From assembly GCF_020037015.1 (NCBI RefSeq), contig NZ_JAIQDE010000005.1, positions 305,254-369,253 of the forward strand: a stretch of 64,000 nt of DNA, written 5' to 3'. The stretch's first letter is position 1. Every line of letters starts with the position of its first letter. Source of the DNA: Corallococcus sp. AS-1-6 (GTDB taxonomy: Bacteria; Myxococcota; Myxococcia; Myxococcales; Myxococcaceae). Under the pieces are notes generated by a model. The model saw only the letters and a list, made by a program, of their open reading frames with translations, had not been told where the DNA came from and made no database searches. Shown piece after piece: positions 28,137 through 37,319 of this stretch. The position numbers were made by a program, and so were the translations under genes.

Positions 28137-28729
28137 GGCGCGCGCACTTCACCGCCCAGCGCCATCGCCGTGCCGACGAAGGCCGTGACGCTCCGGTAGC
28201 CCTCGGGCGTCGGCTGGAGCGCGGCGGTGCTTCCGGTCCCCAGTTGGGTGATGCCGCGAGGCAGGAAGCGCCCCAGGTTCCACGTCCGGCCCCGGAAGAC
28301 GAAGTCCTCGCTGGAGCACAGCACTGCGGAGAAGAGGTTGCTGGAGAGCGGCCCCACCGCCGTCCCGACCACCGTGGAGAGGCGCTGGAGCGTCGCGATG
28401 GGCTGGCCCACCGCGAAGCTCTCCGGCGCGGAGAAGTCTCCGCAAGGCTCCGGGTTGAAATACAGCGTGAAGCGGCCCACCGGATCCAACGCCACGGTGA
28501 GGTCGCCGTTGGTCAGGTGCTGGGGCGTGAAGGGCTCGGCGCGGAAGGTGAAGAAGGCCGTGGCCTCCCCCGGCGGCCCGTTGAAGAGCGGCCCCTCCAC
28601 GCCTCCCAGGTGCGCGAAGTAGCCCACGTCCTGCACCGTGCCATCGAGCGCCTCGTAGAAGCGTCCAATGGCATACCAGACGACCCCCGCGACGAGCGGC
28701 GGCCCCATGTTCCCTGTCACTGGATGCAT
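28133..28729 (-). CDS. Uncharacterised protein paired with the pilin-like gene
   Basis: A 198-residue protein of no family known to me. It is Gly/Phe-rich and probably beta-structured (YFAHLGGVEGPLFNGPPG, FFTFRAEPFTP, FTLYFNPEPCGDF). It has a mildly hydrophobic N-terminus but no clean signal peptide. GAGGAG precedes ATG 28729. The ATGA overlap with the pilin-like gene indicates that the two act together, for example as a pilin and its partner. Confidence 0.55.
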   Translation of the reverse strand: MHPVTGNMGPPLVAGVVWYAIGRFYEALDGTVQDVGYFAHLGGVEGPLFNGPPGEATAFFTFRAEPFTPQHLTNGDLTVALDPVGRFTLYFNPEPCGDFSAPESFAVGQPIATLQRLSTVVGTAVGPLSSNLFSAVLCSSEDFVFRGRTWNLGRFLPRGITQLGTGSTAALQPTPEGYRSVTAFVGTAMALGGEVRAP

Positions 28730-28821
28730 GTCTTCACTCCTCGCCCGCGAAGGTGGAGCCCCCCCGTTCGATGACGTCGCGGCCGGTCTCGTCCGTCGCG
28801 TCGCCTGGATTCCCCGATAGA

Positions 28822-28850
28822 ACGCCCGCGAGCACGGGGCTCGCGGGCGT
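28822..28850 (-). terminator. Hairpin downstream of the P-domain lipoprotein
   Basis: A perfect 12-bp stem (acgcccgcgagc / gctcgcgggcgt) with a 5-base loop, followed on the minus strand by TTCTATC. It is the second of two hairpins after the P-domain gene. Confidence 0.65.
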
Positions 28851-28857
28851 CAACGCA

Positions 28858-28878
28858 TCCTTCGAGGGGCTCGAAGGA
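28858..28878 (-). terminator. First hairpin downstream of the P-domain lipoprotein
   Basis: A perfect 9-bp stem (tccttcgag / ctcgaagga) with loop ggg, 6 bases after the stop at 28885. It is in tandem with the hairpin at 28822. Confidence 0.5.
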
Positions 28879-28884
28879 CGCGCG

Positions 28885-30096
28885 TCAGTCCCAGCGGCTG
28901 GTGAGCTTCAGCTTCCACTCGCGCAGCGTGCCGTTGCCCACGCCCGACGGGTTGACGATGTGCAGCTTCCACAGGCCGTTGACGGAGCCGTCACGCGGGA
29001 TGCCGCGCGTCACCGGGATGCGCTTGGGCGGCGTGCCCTCGTTGGGGCCGTCCCACAGGAGCGCCGTCTCACCGCCCGGATCCTCCAGCGTCAGCACCAG
29101 CTTGGACGGGTTGTTGTGCGCCAGGTCCAGCTCCACCGTGATGTCCTCCGGCACCGTCGCCAGACCCACCACCGGCTGCGTCGCCGTCTGCGGCGTCGTG
29201 TTCCCCTGCAGCGTCAGGTCCGCGTACGCCGTGAACTCGCCGGACATCCACGCCGGCCGGCACCAGCCCTCCGTCGCGCCCGAGTCCAGGCCGTGGCACG
29301 CCAGCCCCTCCTCACACGGCACGAAGCGCGAGCACGACGCGCCGTCGCCCGGGATGCTCACCGTCGTCACACAGCGGCCGTAGGCGCTGGAGCCGTCATA
29401 CGGCTTGCCCTCGCAGTGGAGGTTCGGCCCGCACGTCCCGGCGCCCGTGCACGGGTCGCCCTCCTCGCCCTGCAGGGTGGCCGTCTTGAGGTTCTGCAGC
29501 GCCGTCGCGTCCACGGACGGCAGCCGGCCCAGCTTGAGGATGTCGTAGAACGGCCGCGCCGCCACCATGGCGTTCGCCGCCGCAGCGGGCACGTTGTACG
29601 TGGACTGCAGCGCCGCCAGCGGCTGCGTGTTCACCACCGCCAGCACCCGGCGGGCCTCCGCCACGTTGAAGGACACGCCCTGGAACGTGCCCACCCAGCC
29701 GTCCACCGGCAGCTCCACCCGGCCCGTGCCCCGGGCGTACGTCTCCAGCGCCGTCAGCGCCGCGGGCCCCACGTAGGGCAGCGCGTCCACCTGCTCGATG
29801 GAGACGAAGCGCTTGTCGTCCGCCGTGTGCGGGATGCCGTCCGGCCCGAAGCGGTAGTTGATGATGCTCTGCGCCGCCTGCGAGTTGAGCGGCACCTGCG
29901 TGTCCAGGACGTTGAAGCTCAGCGAGTACTCGTTGAGGAACAGCACCACCCCGATGCCCGCGGGCGTGCCCGTGGCCAGCTCCTGCGCCTGCACCGCCAG
30001 CGCTTCGGCCGGGGTGTCCGACACCGCGGCGGCGCCGCAGCTCAGGAGGAGGGGAACCGAGGAAAACGACAGAAAACGACGGAGTCTGGAGTTCAT
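28885..30096 (-). CDS. Lipoprotein with proprotein-convertase P domain
   Basis: A 403-residue exported lipoprotein (FLSFSSVPLLLSC lipobox). Residues about 30-190 hold a helix-hairpin-helix-like segment (VDALPYVGPAALTALETYARG) and a Cys-rich stretch (about 205-280). The C-terminus (about 290-403) is a P domain: ITVELDLAHNNPSKLVLTLEDPGG...RGIPRDGSVNGLWKLHIVNPSGVGNGTLREWKLKL. P domains usually follow proteases, but no protease is visible here. ATG 30096 is chosen close to the signal; ATGs lie 9 and 18 bases further upstream. Confidence 0.75.
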   Translation of the reverse strand: MNSRLRRFLSFSSVPLLLSCGAAAVSDTPAEALAVQAQELATGTPAGIGVVLFLNEYSLSFNVLDTQVPLNSQAAQSIINYRFGPDGIPHTADDKRFVSIEQVDALPYVGPAALTALETYARGTGRVELPVDGWVGTFQGVSFNVAEARRVLAVVNTQPLAALQSTYNVPAAAANAMVAARPFYDILKLGRLPSVDATALQNLKTATLQGEEGDPCTGAGTCGPNLHCEGKPYDGSSAYGRCVTTVSIPGDGASCSRFVPCEEGLACHGLDSGATEGWCRPAWMSGEFTAYADLTLQGNTTPQTATQPVVGLATVPEDITVELDLAHNNPSKLVLTLEDPGGETALLWDGPNEGTPPKRIPVTRGIPRDGSVNGLWKLHIVNPSGVGNGTLREWKLKLTSRWD

Positions 30097-30138
30097 GGCG
30101 TCCATGTACTCCAAGACGGGCCGCGTGTCGGTGACCGT

Positions 30139-31638
30139 TCAGGTCCTCTCTTGATACAGCGCGATGACGCCGTGGACCTGGTCGGTGACCTGCTGGAGGC
30201 GGTCCGCCGCCGCGTGGGTGGCCTCCACGCGGGCCACCGAGGCCTGCATCACCGCGTTCAGGTCCGACACGGCGTTGAAGATCTGCGACACGCCCGCCGA
30301 CTGCTGGCTCACCGACGCCGAGATCTGGCGGACGGAGTCCGCGTTGCCCTTCACCAGCCCGGACAGCATGCCCAGCCGTTCGCCGGAGGCGCGGATGGTC
30401 TCGATGCCCCGGCCCATGCGCTCGCCGCCCTGGTGGGTGAGATCCACCACCCCCTGGATTCGGGAGCGCGTGTCCTCCAGCACCGCGCGCACCTGCTGCG
30501 TGGCCGTCACGGACTGGGACGCCAGGCCCCGCATCTCCCGCGCCACCACCGCGAAGCCCCGGCCCACCTCCCCGGCCCTCGCCGCCTCGATGGCCGCGTT
30601 GATGGCGAGCACGTTGGACTGGTCCGCCAGGTCCTGCACCGTCCGGGTGATGCCGGCGATGCGCTCGGTGTACGTCGCGAGCCCCTGGACGCGCTCGGAG
30701 AGGTCCGCCGTCTGCGCGCGCAGGTCCGCCAGCCCCTCCACGCTCCGGCCGATGGCCTCCTCCACCGCCGCGCCCACGTCCCCGGCCTCCCGCGTGGCCT
30801 CCAGCACCCGCTCGGCCTGCGCCGACGCCACGAGCGAGGTCTGGCGGATCTCCTCCGCCGTCACCCGCGTCTCCTCCAGCGCGCGGGCCTGCCGCGTCAG
30901 CTCCTGGCGCTGCTCGCGGGTGGACTCCGTCAGCGTCCGCACGGAGTCGCGCAGCGCGTCCGCGGAGCCCATCAGCGGACGGACGACCTGCTCCTCCACC
31001 GCGCTCCGCGACAGCTCCAACTGCGCCTCGCGCCGCGCGGCCTCCTTCAGGTCGCGCTGGCCCTGCACGCAGGAGGCGATGAGGAAGATGTCCTCGAACA
31101 CCACCCACGCGGTGTGCTCCATCCACCGCCAGGACTCGCGGGCGTGCATGCCGAAGATGGACTCCGGCCAGAGCATGCCGCGCAGGAAGTGGTCCGCCGC
31201 CACCACGCCGCTGAAGGTGAGCAGCACCTTCCAGTCCCGGTAGATGGCAATCAGCGCCAGCGAGCCGAAGATGTGGAAGTGCGTCTCGATGCGGCCGCCC
31301 ATCAGGTGGATGAGCAGCCCGGACATCAGCGCCTGCCCCACCGCGATGACGTGCCGCGTGGACTCACGGCCGGGCCGCGTGAGCGCGAGCACCACCGGCA
31401 GACTCCCCAGCACCAGGCCCAGCCCCACCGCGGCCAGCACGTGGGAGTGGGTCGTGCTCTCCAGGCCCTCCCAGGCCCGGGGCGACAGGTACACCGCCGC
31501 GGCGACGCCGCCCAGCCACTGCAACACCATCAGGACCACGAAGGTCCGGTCGGTCCGCCGGCCCAATGACAGACACTGCGCGGCGAACAACTGGTTCGCG
31601 CGCTCGGACACGGCGGCTTCGGACAACTGGATTCTCAT
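30139..31638 (-). CDS. Methyl-accepting chemotaxis protein with polytopic, His-rich membrane domain
   Basis: A 499-residue chemoreceptor. Instead of a periplasmic ligand domain it has about five or six membrane segments (residues about 32-190) with the conserved-looking histidine motif [19 protein letters not shown]...ADHFLRG. The cytoplasmic signalling part is a long coiled coil with the MCP tip ([31 protein letters not shown]). The histidines could bind metal or haem, or sense redox; this is inference. ATG 31638 overlaps the TGA of the thioredoxin-fold gene upstream (TGATG), so the two are coupled. Confidence 0.88.
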   Translation of the reverse strand: MRIQLSEAAVSERANQLFAAQCLSLGRRTDRTFVVLMVLQWLGGVAAAVYLSPRAWEGLESTTHSHVLAAVGLGLVLGSLPVVLALTRPGRESTRHVIAVGQALMSGLLIHLMGGRIETHFHIFGSLALIAIYRDWKVLLTFSGVVAADHFLRGMLWPESIFGMHARESWRWMEHTAWVVFEDIFLIASCVQGQRDLKEAARREAQLELSRSAVEEQVVRPLMGSADALRDSVRTLTESTREQRQELTRQARALEETRVTAEEIRQTSLVASAQAERVLEATREAGDVGAAVEEAIGRSVEGLADLRAQTADLSERVQGLATYTERIAGITRTVQDLADQSNVLAINAAIEAARAGEVGRGFAVVAREMRGLASQSVTATQQVRAVLEDTRSRIQGVVDLTHQGGERMGRGIETIRASGERLGMLSGLVKGNADSVRQISASVSQQSAGVSQIFNAVSDLNAVMQASVARVEATHAAADRLQQVTDQVHGVIALYQERT

Positions 31639-32318
31639 CACGTGTCATCACCGGCGGAGGCGGGGGGTGTCTCCAGGGCACAGCCAAAAACAGGCGCGGG
31701 GGCGGCGCTGGAGACCTGCGAATCCAGGAGCGCCCGGAGGGCCCTGCCCCCCGCGCTGTCGCCTTCGTGGCCTCGCGCGGGGGTGATGCCCCCGCTGAAG
31801 CGCTCCACGCCGTCCGGCGAGAAGAGGACCAGTTGTCCCGAGGTGCGCGCGCCCAGCTCGCGCGCCGCCTGCCCGTCCACGTCCGCCACCACCTCCACCC
31901 CAGGCAGGGCCCCGGCGCGCGTCCACAGCTCCGAGCGCTCGAAGCCCGGCGGGGCCTCACGCGGCGCCCAGACGAACACGCGCGTGGAGAGCCGCGCGCC
32001 GTGCCGGTCCAGGAGCTTCGCCAGCTCCGCCAGCGTCGCGCGGGAGCACGGGCACTGGGGGTGGAGGAAGACGAGCAGCGTCCACGTGCCCGGCGCCCGC
32101 GCGAACCGCTCCGGCAGCCGGACAGGGGGCGTGGCCGCGAGCCCCGCCGCGTTCGCGTGAGACCACACGAGCCCCAACCCCAGCACGCTCGCCACGAGCC
32201 AGCCGCCCACCAACCACGGCAGCGCCCGGCGCCGGAGCGCGCCGTGTTTCAGACCCGCCTCAGGGGACGCCCGGGCCGGGGCATCCGCTGAGTCATGCGA
32301 AACAACCGGGGAGGCCAT
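31638..32318 (-). CDS. Membrane-anchored thioredoxin-fold (RedB-like) protein
   Basis: A 226-residue protein. A single membrane helix ([20 protein letters not shown]) is followed by an extracytoplasmic thioredoxin-like domain (about 75-200) with the motif [22 protein letters not shown]. The Cys-Pro-Cys arrangement in place of CxxC resembles RedB-type proteins. The domain probably performs or senses thiol redox chemistry in the periplasm. Translational coupling with the chemoreceptor suggests that it supplies or modulates the signal. Confidence 0.7.
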   Translation of the reverse strand: MASPVVSHDSADAPARASPEAGLKHGALRRRALPWLVGGWLVASVLGLGLVWSHANAAGLAATPPVRLPERFARAPGTWTLLVFLHPQCPCSRATLAELAKLLDRHGARLSTRVFVWAPREAPPGFERSELWTRAGALPGVEVVADVDGQAARELGARTSGQLVLFSPDGVERFSGGITPARGHEGDSAGGRALRALLDSQVSSAAPAPVFGCALETPPASAGDDT

Positions 32319-32489
32319 GCACGGTCATGCTGAAGAGTTCCCGTGCCAATGGCAACGCATATTCAAGCAGGCAAGGCTATACAAACCTGATACCTGGAAT
32401 GACGACAAACCCAGGTGTCGTCCCCTTCCGGGAGAGAAGCGCCCCCGCCCATCGGGCGAGCCGGGGCTCCCCACCCTGAATTCTTGTTA

Positions 32490-33593
32490 TCACCGTTTCC
32501 AGAGCCGGATTTCGGTGCCCGCGCGGCGCACGAGCAGCGGGCTCGAGGCGCCGTCCACGGGCTCGACGCGGCCCGGGAGTGTCGCGGACCGGACGCACCT
32601 CCAGCCGCGCGCGGCGAGCGCGGCGTGCACCTGGGCGCCGAAGCCTCCGCCGTAGGACGTGAGCAGGTGGGACGCGCGCAGGCGGTCCAGCAGGCTCCGG
32701 CTGGCGTCCTCGGACAGGTAGTAGAGCACCTCCGCCAGCAGCACCAGGTCCGCGTCCAGCGCCACGTCCTCCGCGCGGGCCTCCACGATGCGCACGCGCG
32801 CGTGGCGCCCCAGCCGCTCGCGCAGGCGCGCGACGAAGCGGGGCTCCGACTCCACGGCCTGGAGGGTCGCGTCCGGGAAGAGCGCCAGCAGGTGCTCCGT
32901 CATCATCCCCTCGCAGGCGCCCACGTCCACCACGCGCCGGGGCGGTCCCTCCTGGCGCAGCGCCCCGAGCACCTTCGCGGTGAGGGCGAAGCGCTCGCCT
33001 TCGTACGTGGAATGGGCGAAGCCCCAGGGGTCCACGAGCTCCGCGAAGACCTCCGGCTTCGTGAGGGACAGGGCGCGAACCACGTCCCCGGCCCGCACCC
33101 GGGTGAAGGCCTCGATGCCGGGCCCGTCCCGCACGGGGTCCGTGCACGCGCCGGAGGAGGCGCCGTCCGGGCGCTCCCGGTAGAGGGAGTTGAGCAGCGC
33201 CAGCTTGCGCTGCCAGGCCGCGTCGTCCAGCACCGTGCAGGCCGTGGGCCTGGCGCCCGTGGCGGGCACCCACAGCCGCTCGAAGACGCGGCTGACGAGC
33301 AGCGCCACCTCGCGGTGCAGCGGGGCGTCCTCCTGCGGGCTGTGCGTGTAGACGCGCGTGTCGCCTCGGATGCGCTGCTCGCGGCACCACGGCCCCACCT
33401 CCGACGGGGACAGCAACAGGTGCGTGCTCCTCGCGCCCAGGGCCCGGCCCACGGCCTCCAGCTCCCGGCCGGCGCTCCCGTCCTCCGTCACCACCGCGAG
33501 GTCCGCTCCCGGCGCCACCGTGCTGAACAGCCGGACCGCGTCCTCCGGGTGGGCCACGACGATGAGCGCCGGGGCCTGCTCGTTCTCAGCCAT
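32490..33593 (-). CDS. Fusion of a degenerate PIG-L-like domain and a NodS-like methyltransferase
   Basis: A 367-residue protein. Residues about 5-135 resemble a PIG-L deacetylase (LIVVAHPEDAVRLFS; VYTHSPQEDAPLHREV). The Zn/catalytic AHPDDE has become AHPEDA, so deacetylation is doubtful. Residues about 165-367 form a SAM methyltransferase resembling NodS: WGFAHSTYEGERFALTAKVL, motif I VVDVGACEGMMTEHL, then DLVLLAEVLYYL. NodS N-methylates a deacetylated chitooligosaccharide, so a sugar amine substrate is plausible. It is last in the operon, 90 bases after the glycosyltransferase gene. Confidence 0.75.
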   Translation of the reverse strand: MAENEQAPALIVVAHPEDAVRLFSTVAPGADLAVVTEDGSAGRELEAVGRALGARSTHLLLSPSEVGPWCREQRIRGDTRVYTHSPQEDAPLHREVALLVSRVFERLWVPATGARPTACTVLDDAAWQRKLALLNSLYRERPDGASSGACTDPVRDGPGIEAFTRVRAGDVVRALSLTKPEVFAELVDPWGFAHSTYEGERFALTAKVLGALRQEGPPRRVVDVGACEGMMTEHLLALFPDATLQAVESEPRFVARLRERLGRHARVRIVEARAEDVALDADLVLLAEVLYYLSEDASRSLLDRLRASHLLTSYGGGFGAQVHAALAARGWRCVRSATLPGRVEPVDGASSPLLVRRAGTEIRLWKR

Positions 33594-33683
33594 GTTCCGC
33601 GCTCCACTCTGAAAGGGATGGGTCCTGGGCGCCGCGCACTCCAGAAGCACGGCCCCGGCTTCACGTGACGGCGAGCGTGGGGC

Positions 33684-35597
33684 TCAGCCATGGGCCGCGC
33701 TCCAGTCGGACGCTTCCTCCGCCGCCTCCTTGGGGAAGCGCAGCAGCGGCAGCAGTTGCTCGCGGATGAGCAGCTCCCAGCGCAGTCGCTCCGACAGCGC
33801 CCAGCCGGTCGCGAGCAGGAGGCGGCCTTCGTGCGCGTCGCGCGGCAGGCGGCGCACCACCTCCTCCGCCACGCGCTCCGCGGTGCGCAGCTCCTCTTCC
33901 CGCAGCACGCTGGCGGGCAGCGCCTTCCAGCCCTCCACCGAGTCCGCCAGAGCCGCGGCCCGGGCATCCGCCACCGGATCCGACACCACGAGGTTCGGAT
34001 GCGCGGCCTCCGACAGCCCCTGCCGCTCGCACACGGCCTTCAGGGCGCGCCGGGCGCCGCTGACGCCGGAGATGACGCAGATGGCGCCGCAGCCCAGGGC
34101 CTCCAACTGCGCCAGGCCATAGGACTCATACAGCGACTGCCCCAGGGACACGTCCGTGGCGCGGTGCAGGTCGTCGCGCGTGAAGTCCAGGCCCTCGGGC
34201 CACGTGGGCTGGTTCACCAGCGCGATGTGCAGGCCCGTGTCCTTCGCGTTGAACGCGTCCACCCGCGCCTTCAGGCCGCGCAGGTTGTCGGACGGCTCGG
34301 CCTCGTTCCACTCCGTCACCATCACCAGCAGCGCGGGCTTGCGCTCCGGTGGCAGCCGCGGGGCCAGGTGCTCGCACACGTCCACGTCGCGCCAGAGCCC
34401 CTTGCAGACCTCGTCCCGCGCGATGTGCGTGAGCAGCAGGCGGAAGTCCCTGCCCCACGCCTTGCGCGCGTGGGCCAGCACCTTCGCCCGCGAGGCCTCC
34501 TTCGCGTCCCAGCCCGTGTCGACGGGCCGGTGCCCGTGCGGCACCACCGTCACCGGCTGGAGCGCGTAGCGCGCGTCCAGGAACCGCAGCTCGTCCGCCA
34601 CGGACGCGCTCACCGCGCCCACGCGGTCGCACAGGTGGCCGTTGCGCAGGATTTGAAAGTTGGGCCAGGTGCCCACGGGGTACACCTGGTCCAGCGTCCG
34701 CCCCTGCTCCAGCCCCAGGCGCTGGATGTTGTAGAAGCGCGCGTCGGACGCGCCCTGCCCTCCCTCTCCGTACTCCACGAGCACCCGGGGCGTGCGCACC
34801 TCGCCCGCGTAGTACACGGTGCGGCACCAGCGCCGCCCGTCGAGCAGCGCCTTGTACGCGAGCGGCAGCGACAGGTGCTCCTGCGCCAGGATGACCGTCC
34901 CCGCTCCGTCCTTGGGGCGCAGCCGCTCCAGCGCGTCGAAGACGGGCTCCGCGAGCACGATGGCCAGCATCGCGTCATGGTCCAGCGCGGGCGCGTCCAT
35001 GAGGCCGTGACGGACCGCCTTGCGGAACAGCCGGTTGACCCAGGGCGCCGCGCCCAGCCGCGTGCCGAAGCGCTGGCGCCACACCCGCGACAGCCCCCGC
35101 CACGCCGCCGGACGCGGCCCCCGGCAGTCGAACGGCAGGTCCACGCCGAGCAGCGTGTGCAGCCGCGCCAGGAACCCCGGCAGCGTGCCCATCCGCACCC
35201 GGTAGCCCCGGAGCACGTCCGTGAGGTCCACGAGCAGCACCTCCACCGGGCCGCCCGGAGCGTCGCGCCGCCCGTAGATGAACGACACGTCGTGCCGTGC
35301 CTCCACCGGCTGGAAGACGCGCGCCCACCGCTCCGGGTTGTCCCGGCGCAGGCCGCTGTAGAACACCTCGCCGTGCGCCTCCAGGTCGCGCGCCAGCGAC
35401 TCCTCCGGCGCGTAGCTCCCCAGGCCGCACGGCCGCACCGTGGGGCTCACCAGCAGCGTGCGCGGGAAGGCCCGCCGGTACTCGGGCTCGGACAGCAGGT
35501 GCTCCAGCACCACGCCCATCCCGCCCACCGTGCGCGTGGCCTCATAGGACAGGTGCACCAGCAGGTCCCCCTCCGCCCACGGCTCGCGCGCGCTCAT
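33684..35597 (-). CDS. Glycosyltransferase of the glycogen-synthase type
   Basis: A 637-residue cytoplasmic GT-B glycosyltransferase. The N-terminal domain opens with LLVHLSYEATRTVGGMGVVLEHLL, like the donor-loop region of glycogen or starch synthases. The C-terminal domain has SLGQSLYESYGLAQLEALGCGAICVISGVSG, the E-x7-E nucleotide-sugar motif. The middle (about 170-300) is larger than in bacterial GlgA, and I do not see the exact KTGGL lysine motif. Glycogen synthesis is therefore unlikely; it probably adds a sugar to a secondary product or surface glycan. ATGA overlap joins it to the PIG-L gene. Confidence 0.75.
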   Translation of the reverse strand: MSAREPWAEGDLLVHLSYEATRTVGGMGVVLEHLLSEPEYRRAFPRTLLVSPTVRPCGLGSYAPEESLARDLEAHGEVFYSGLRRDNPERWARVFQPVEARHDVSFIYGRRDAPGGPVEVLLVDLTDVLRGYRVRMGTLPGFLARLHTLLGVDLPFDCRGPRPAAWRGLSRVWRQRFGTRLGAAPWVNRLFRKAVRHGLMDAPALDHDAMLAIVLAEPVFDALERLRPKDGAGTVILAQEHLSLPLAYKALLDGRRWCRTVYYAGEVRTPRVLVEYGEGGQGASDARFYNIQRLGLEQGRTLDQVYPVGTWPNFQILRNGHLCDRVGAVSASVADELRFLDARYALQPVTVVPHGHRPVDTGWDAKEASRAKVLAHARKAWGRDFRLLLTHIARDEVCKGLWRDVDVCEHLAPRLPPERKPALLVMVTEWNEAEPSDNLRGLKARVDAFNAKDTGLHIALVNQPTWPEGLDFTRDDLHRATDVSLGQSLYESYGLAQLEALGCGAICVISGVSGARRALKAVCERQGLSEAAHPNLVVSDPVADARAAALADSVEGWKALPASVLREEELRTAERVAEEVVRRLPRDAHEGRLLLATGWALSERLRWELLIREQLLPLLRFPKEAAEEASDWSAAHG

Positions 35598-36325
35598 GGC
35601 GCCACCGTCCAGACGCGCTCGGCCATCCCCCGGCCCGCGCCCAGCCGCCGCGCGTGCGCCTCCACCGCGGGCAGCGTCCGGGGCTCGAGCTGGCTGGCGT
35701 AGAAGGACAGCCCGCGCAGCTTCGCGGGCCACAGCCCCGTCACGTCCAGGCACCGGGGGGACAGCCCGAGCGCCCACGCGTAGTCGACGATCTCATCCTC
35801 CGGGTGGTGCGCGGAGTACGGCAGGTCCTCGTAGTAGACGACGTTGTGCCCGCCGCGCAGGGCGCGCACCGCGTCGCGCACCATCAGGTGGTCCACGTGG
35901 CTGGAGATGCCCAGCGGCACGTAGCAGACCGCGTCCCGGGACACGCTCGCCAGCACCTCGCCCAGCGCCAGCAGCACGCGCGAGGCCAGCGCCGCCCGCG
36001 CCTCCTCCGGCTCCGAGGGGCCGCCCGGTGGCGTGCGCAGGCTGGTGTCGCGGAAGCCCAGGTGCACCAGGTCCAGCCCGTGCGCCCGCGCGAACCTCCG
36101 GTCCTCGCCCATCCGCAGCGACGTCACCGCCATGGCCCGCGACGGGTCCACCGGCAGCACGAACTCCCAGCAGCTCTGGGAGAAGACCGTGACGAGCGTG
36201 GGCACGATGCCCCGGGGCACGCCGAGCAGGCTCGCGTACGCCCCCAGCGCCACGTCGTCCGGGTGCGGGGAGAAGAAGACGTGCTCCGGCCCCTCGTCCC
36301 TTGCGTCGCGCGAGCGCTCAGCCAC
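35594..36325 (-). CDS. PIG-L family deacetylase
   Basis: A 243-residue zinc-dependent N-acetyl-sugar or small-molecule deacetylase. The motif HVFFSPHPDDVALGAYASLL has the metal His and catalytic Asp. SSHVDHLMVRDAV gives the second metal-binding His. YYEDLPYSAH and a late LWPAKLRGLSFYASQ complete the family pattern. All key residues appear intact, in contrast to the degenerate copy in the methyltransferase fusion of the same operon. It overlaps the oxygenase gene by 8 bases and the glycosyltransferase gene by 4. Confidence 0.88.
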   Translation of the reverse strand: MAERSRDARDEGPEHVFFSPHPDDVALGAYASLLGVPRGIVPTLVTVFSQSCWEFVLPVDPSRAMAVTSLRMGEDRRFARAHGLDLVHLGFRDTSLRTPPGGPSEPEEARAALASRVLLALGEVLASVSRDAVCYVPLGISSHVDHLMVRDAVRALRGGHNVVYYEDLPYSAHHPEDEIVDYAWALGLSPRCLDVTGLWPAKLRGLSFYASQLEPRTLPAVEAHARRLGAGRGMAERVWTVAP

Positions 36326-37319
36326 GGGGGCCTCCCGCGAGCGGCGGCGCGGGCCACGCGTCCAGCGGCAGGTCGTGCAGGTCGCCCTCGGGCGTCACGA
36401 AGCCCAGGATGACCACGCGCTCGCCGTCGTTGTGCACCGTGTGCCGGAACGCCCGCACCGGCGCGTCCAGCCCGCGCGTCAGCCCTTCGGAGAAGCGGCC
36501 GGAGGTGACGAGCCAGTGCCCCGCGTCGTTGGGCATGAGGCGCGGCGTGTTCCCGTCCAGCCACACCAGCCCCGGCCGGGACTCCCCCAGGTTGAAGGTG
36601 AAGAAGCTCTTGTCCGCGTGCGGCTCCGACGCGTGCGCCACCACCTCCCGCCTGCGCCGCGCGGTGCTGGGCGCGTGGTACTTCACGAACCGCACCGCCC
36701 CTTCCGTGCGGCGGCGGAACAGCCGCGTGAGCCCCCCGGGGCGCAGGCCGTAGCCCAGCTCCAGCGCCTCCAGGAGCACGACGCCCACGGCGTGGCAGGC
36801 GTCATACGCGTCCTCCGAGGCCTCCAGGAGCTCCCGCACCGGCTCCGGCACCACGCGGCGGCGGAACACCGTCCACGTCGCGGGCTTGGCCATGAAGGCC
36901 TCGATGGGCTGCCGCACCACCGGCGACTCCGGGTACCAGGTGGCGTTGTAGCCCGTCTCGAACACCGTGGCCGCGGGCAGCAGCGCGTGCAGGTACGGGT
37001 GCGCCAGCAGCGCGTGCTGGAAGGTCGCCTCGTAGCGCTCGTAGCTCCCCGCCAGGGCGTGGCGCTCCAGCAGGGCCGTGGGGCGCTCCAGGTAGAAGAA
37101 GCCGCGCTCGGACAGGTGCGTGATGAGCCTCCGCGCGAAGGACTCCCGCTGGCGCGGCGTGCCGGACACGAAGTCCTCCAGCTTGAGCGGCCGGATGTCC
37201 GCGAAGCGCTGGGGCTGACGGCGCACGAGCCCGTCCCGCGCGGAGGTGAAGGGTCTGGGTGGCGGGGACGGGGCCGGTGTCCGTGGCGCGGTGGCGGGCA
37301 TGGGATGTCGGGTCGTCAT
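36318..37319 (-). CDS. 2-oxoglutarate/Fe(II) oxygenase-like protein
   Basis: A 333-residue protein resembling the isopenicillin-N-synthase-type oxygenases. The core has EPHADKSFFTFNLGESRPGL (a His-x-Asp iron pair), WLDGNTPRLMPNDAGHW and FRHTVHNDGERVVILGF (the distal His). The Arg expected two residues after the family's RxS is not obvious. An N-terminal DIRPLKLEDF start and helical region fit the family. It probably hydroxylates or oxidises the pathway product. ATG 37319 is chosen, but 37370 is a real alternative with a G-rich upstream. First gene of the operon. Confidence 0.65.
   Translation of the reverse strand: MTTRHPMPATAPRTPAPSPPPRPFTSARDGLVRRQPQRFADIRPLKLEDFVSGTPRQRESFARRLITHLSERGFFYLERPTALLERHALAGSYERYEATFQHALLAHPYLHALLPAATVFETGYNATWYPESPVVRQPIEAFMAKPATWTVFRRRVVPEPVRELLEASEDAYDACHAVGVVLLEALELGYGLRPGGLTRLFRRRTEGAVRFVKYHAPSTARRRREVVAHASEPHADKSFFTFNLGESRPGLVWLDGNTPRLMPNDAGHWLVTSGRFSEGLTRGLDAPVRAFRHTVHNDGERVVILGFVTPEGDLHDLPLDAWPAPPLAGGPRG

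Noticed and set aside
33684..35597. Glycogen synthase GlgA
   Set aside because: The N-terminal KTGGL motif is not exact, the middle is enlarged, and the neighbours are a deacetylase, oxygenase and methyltransferase, not glycogen genes.
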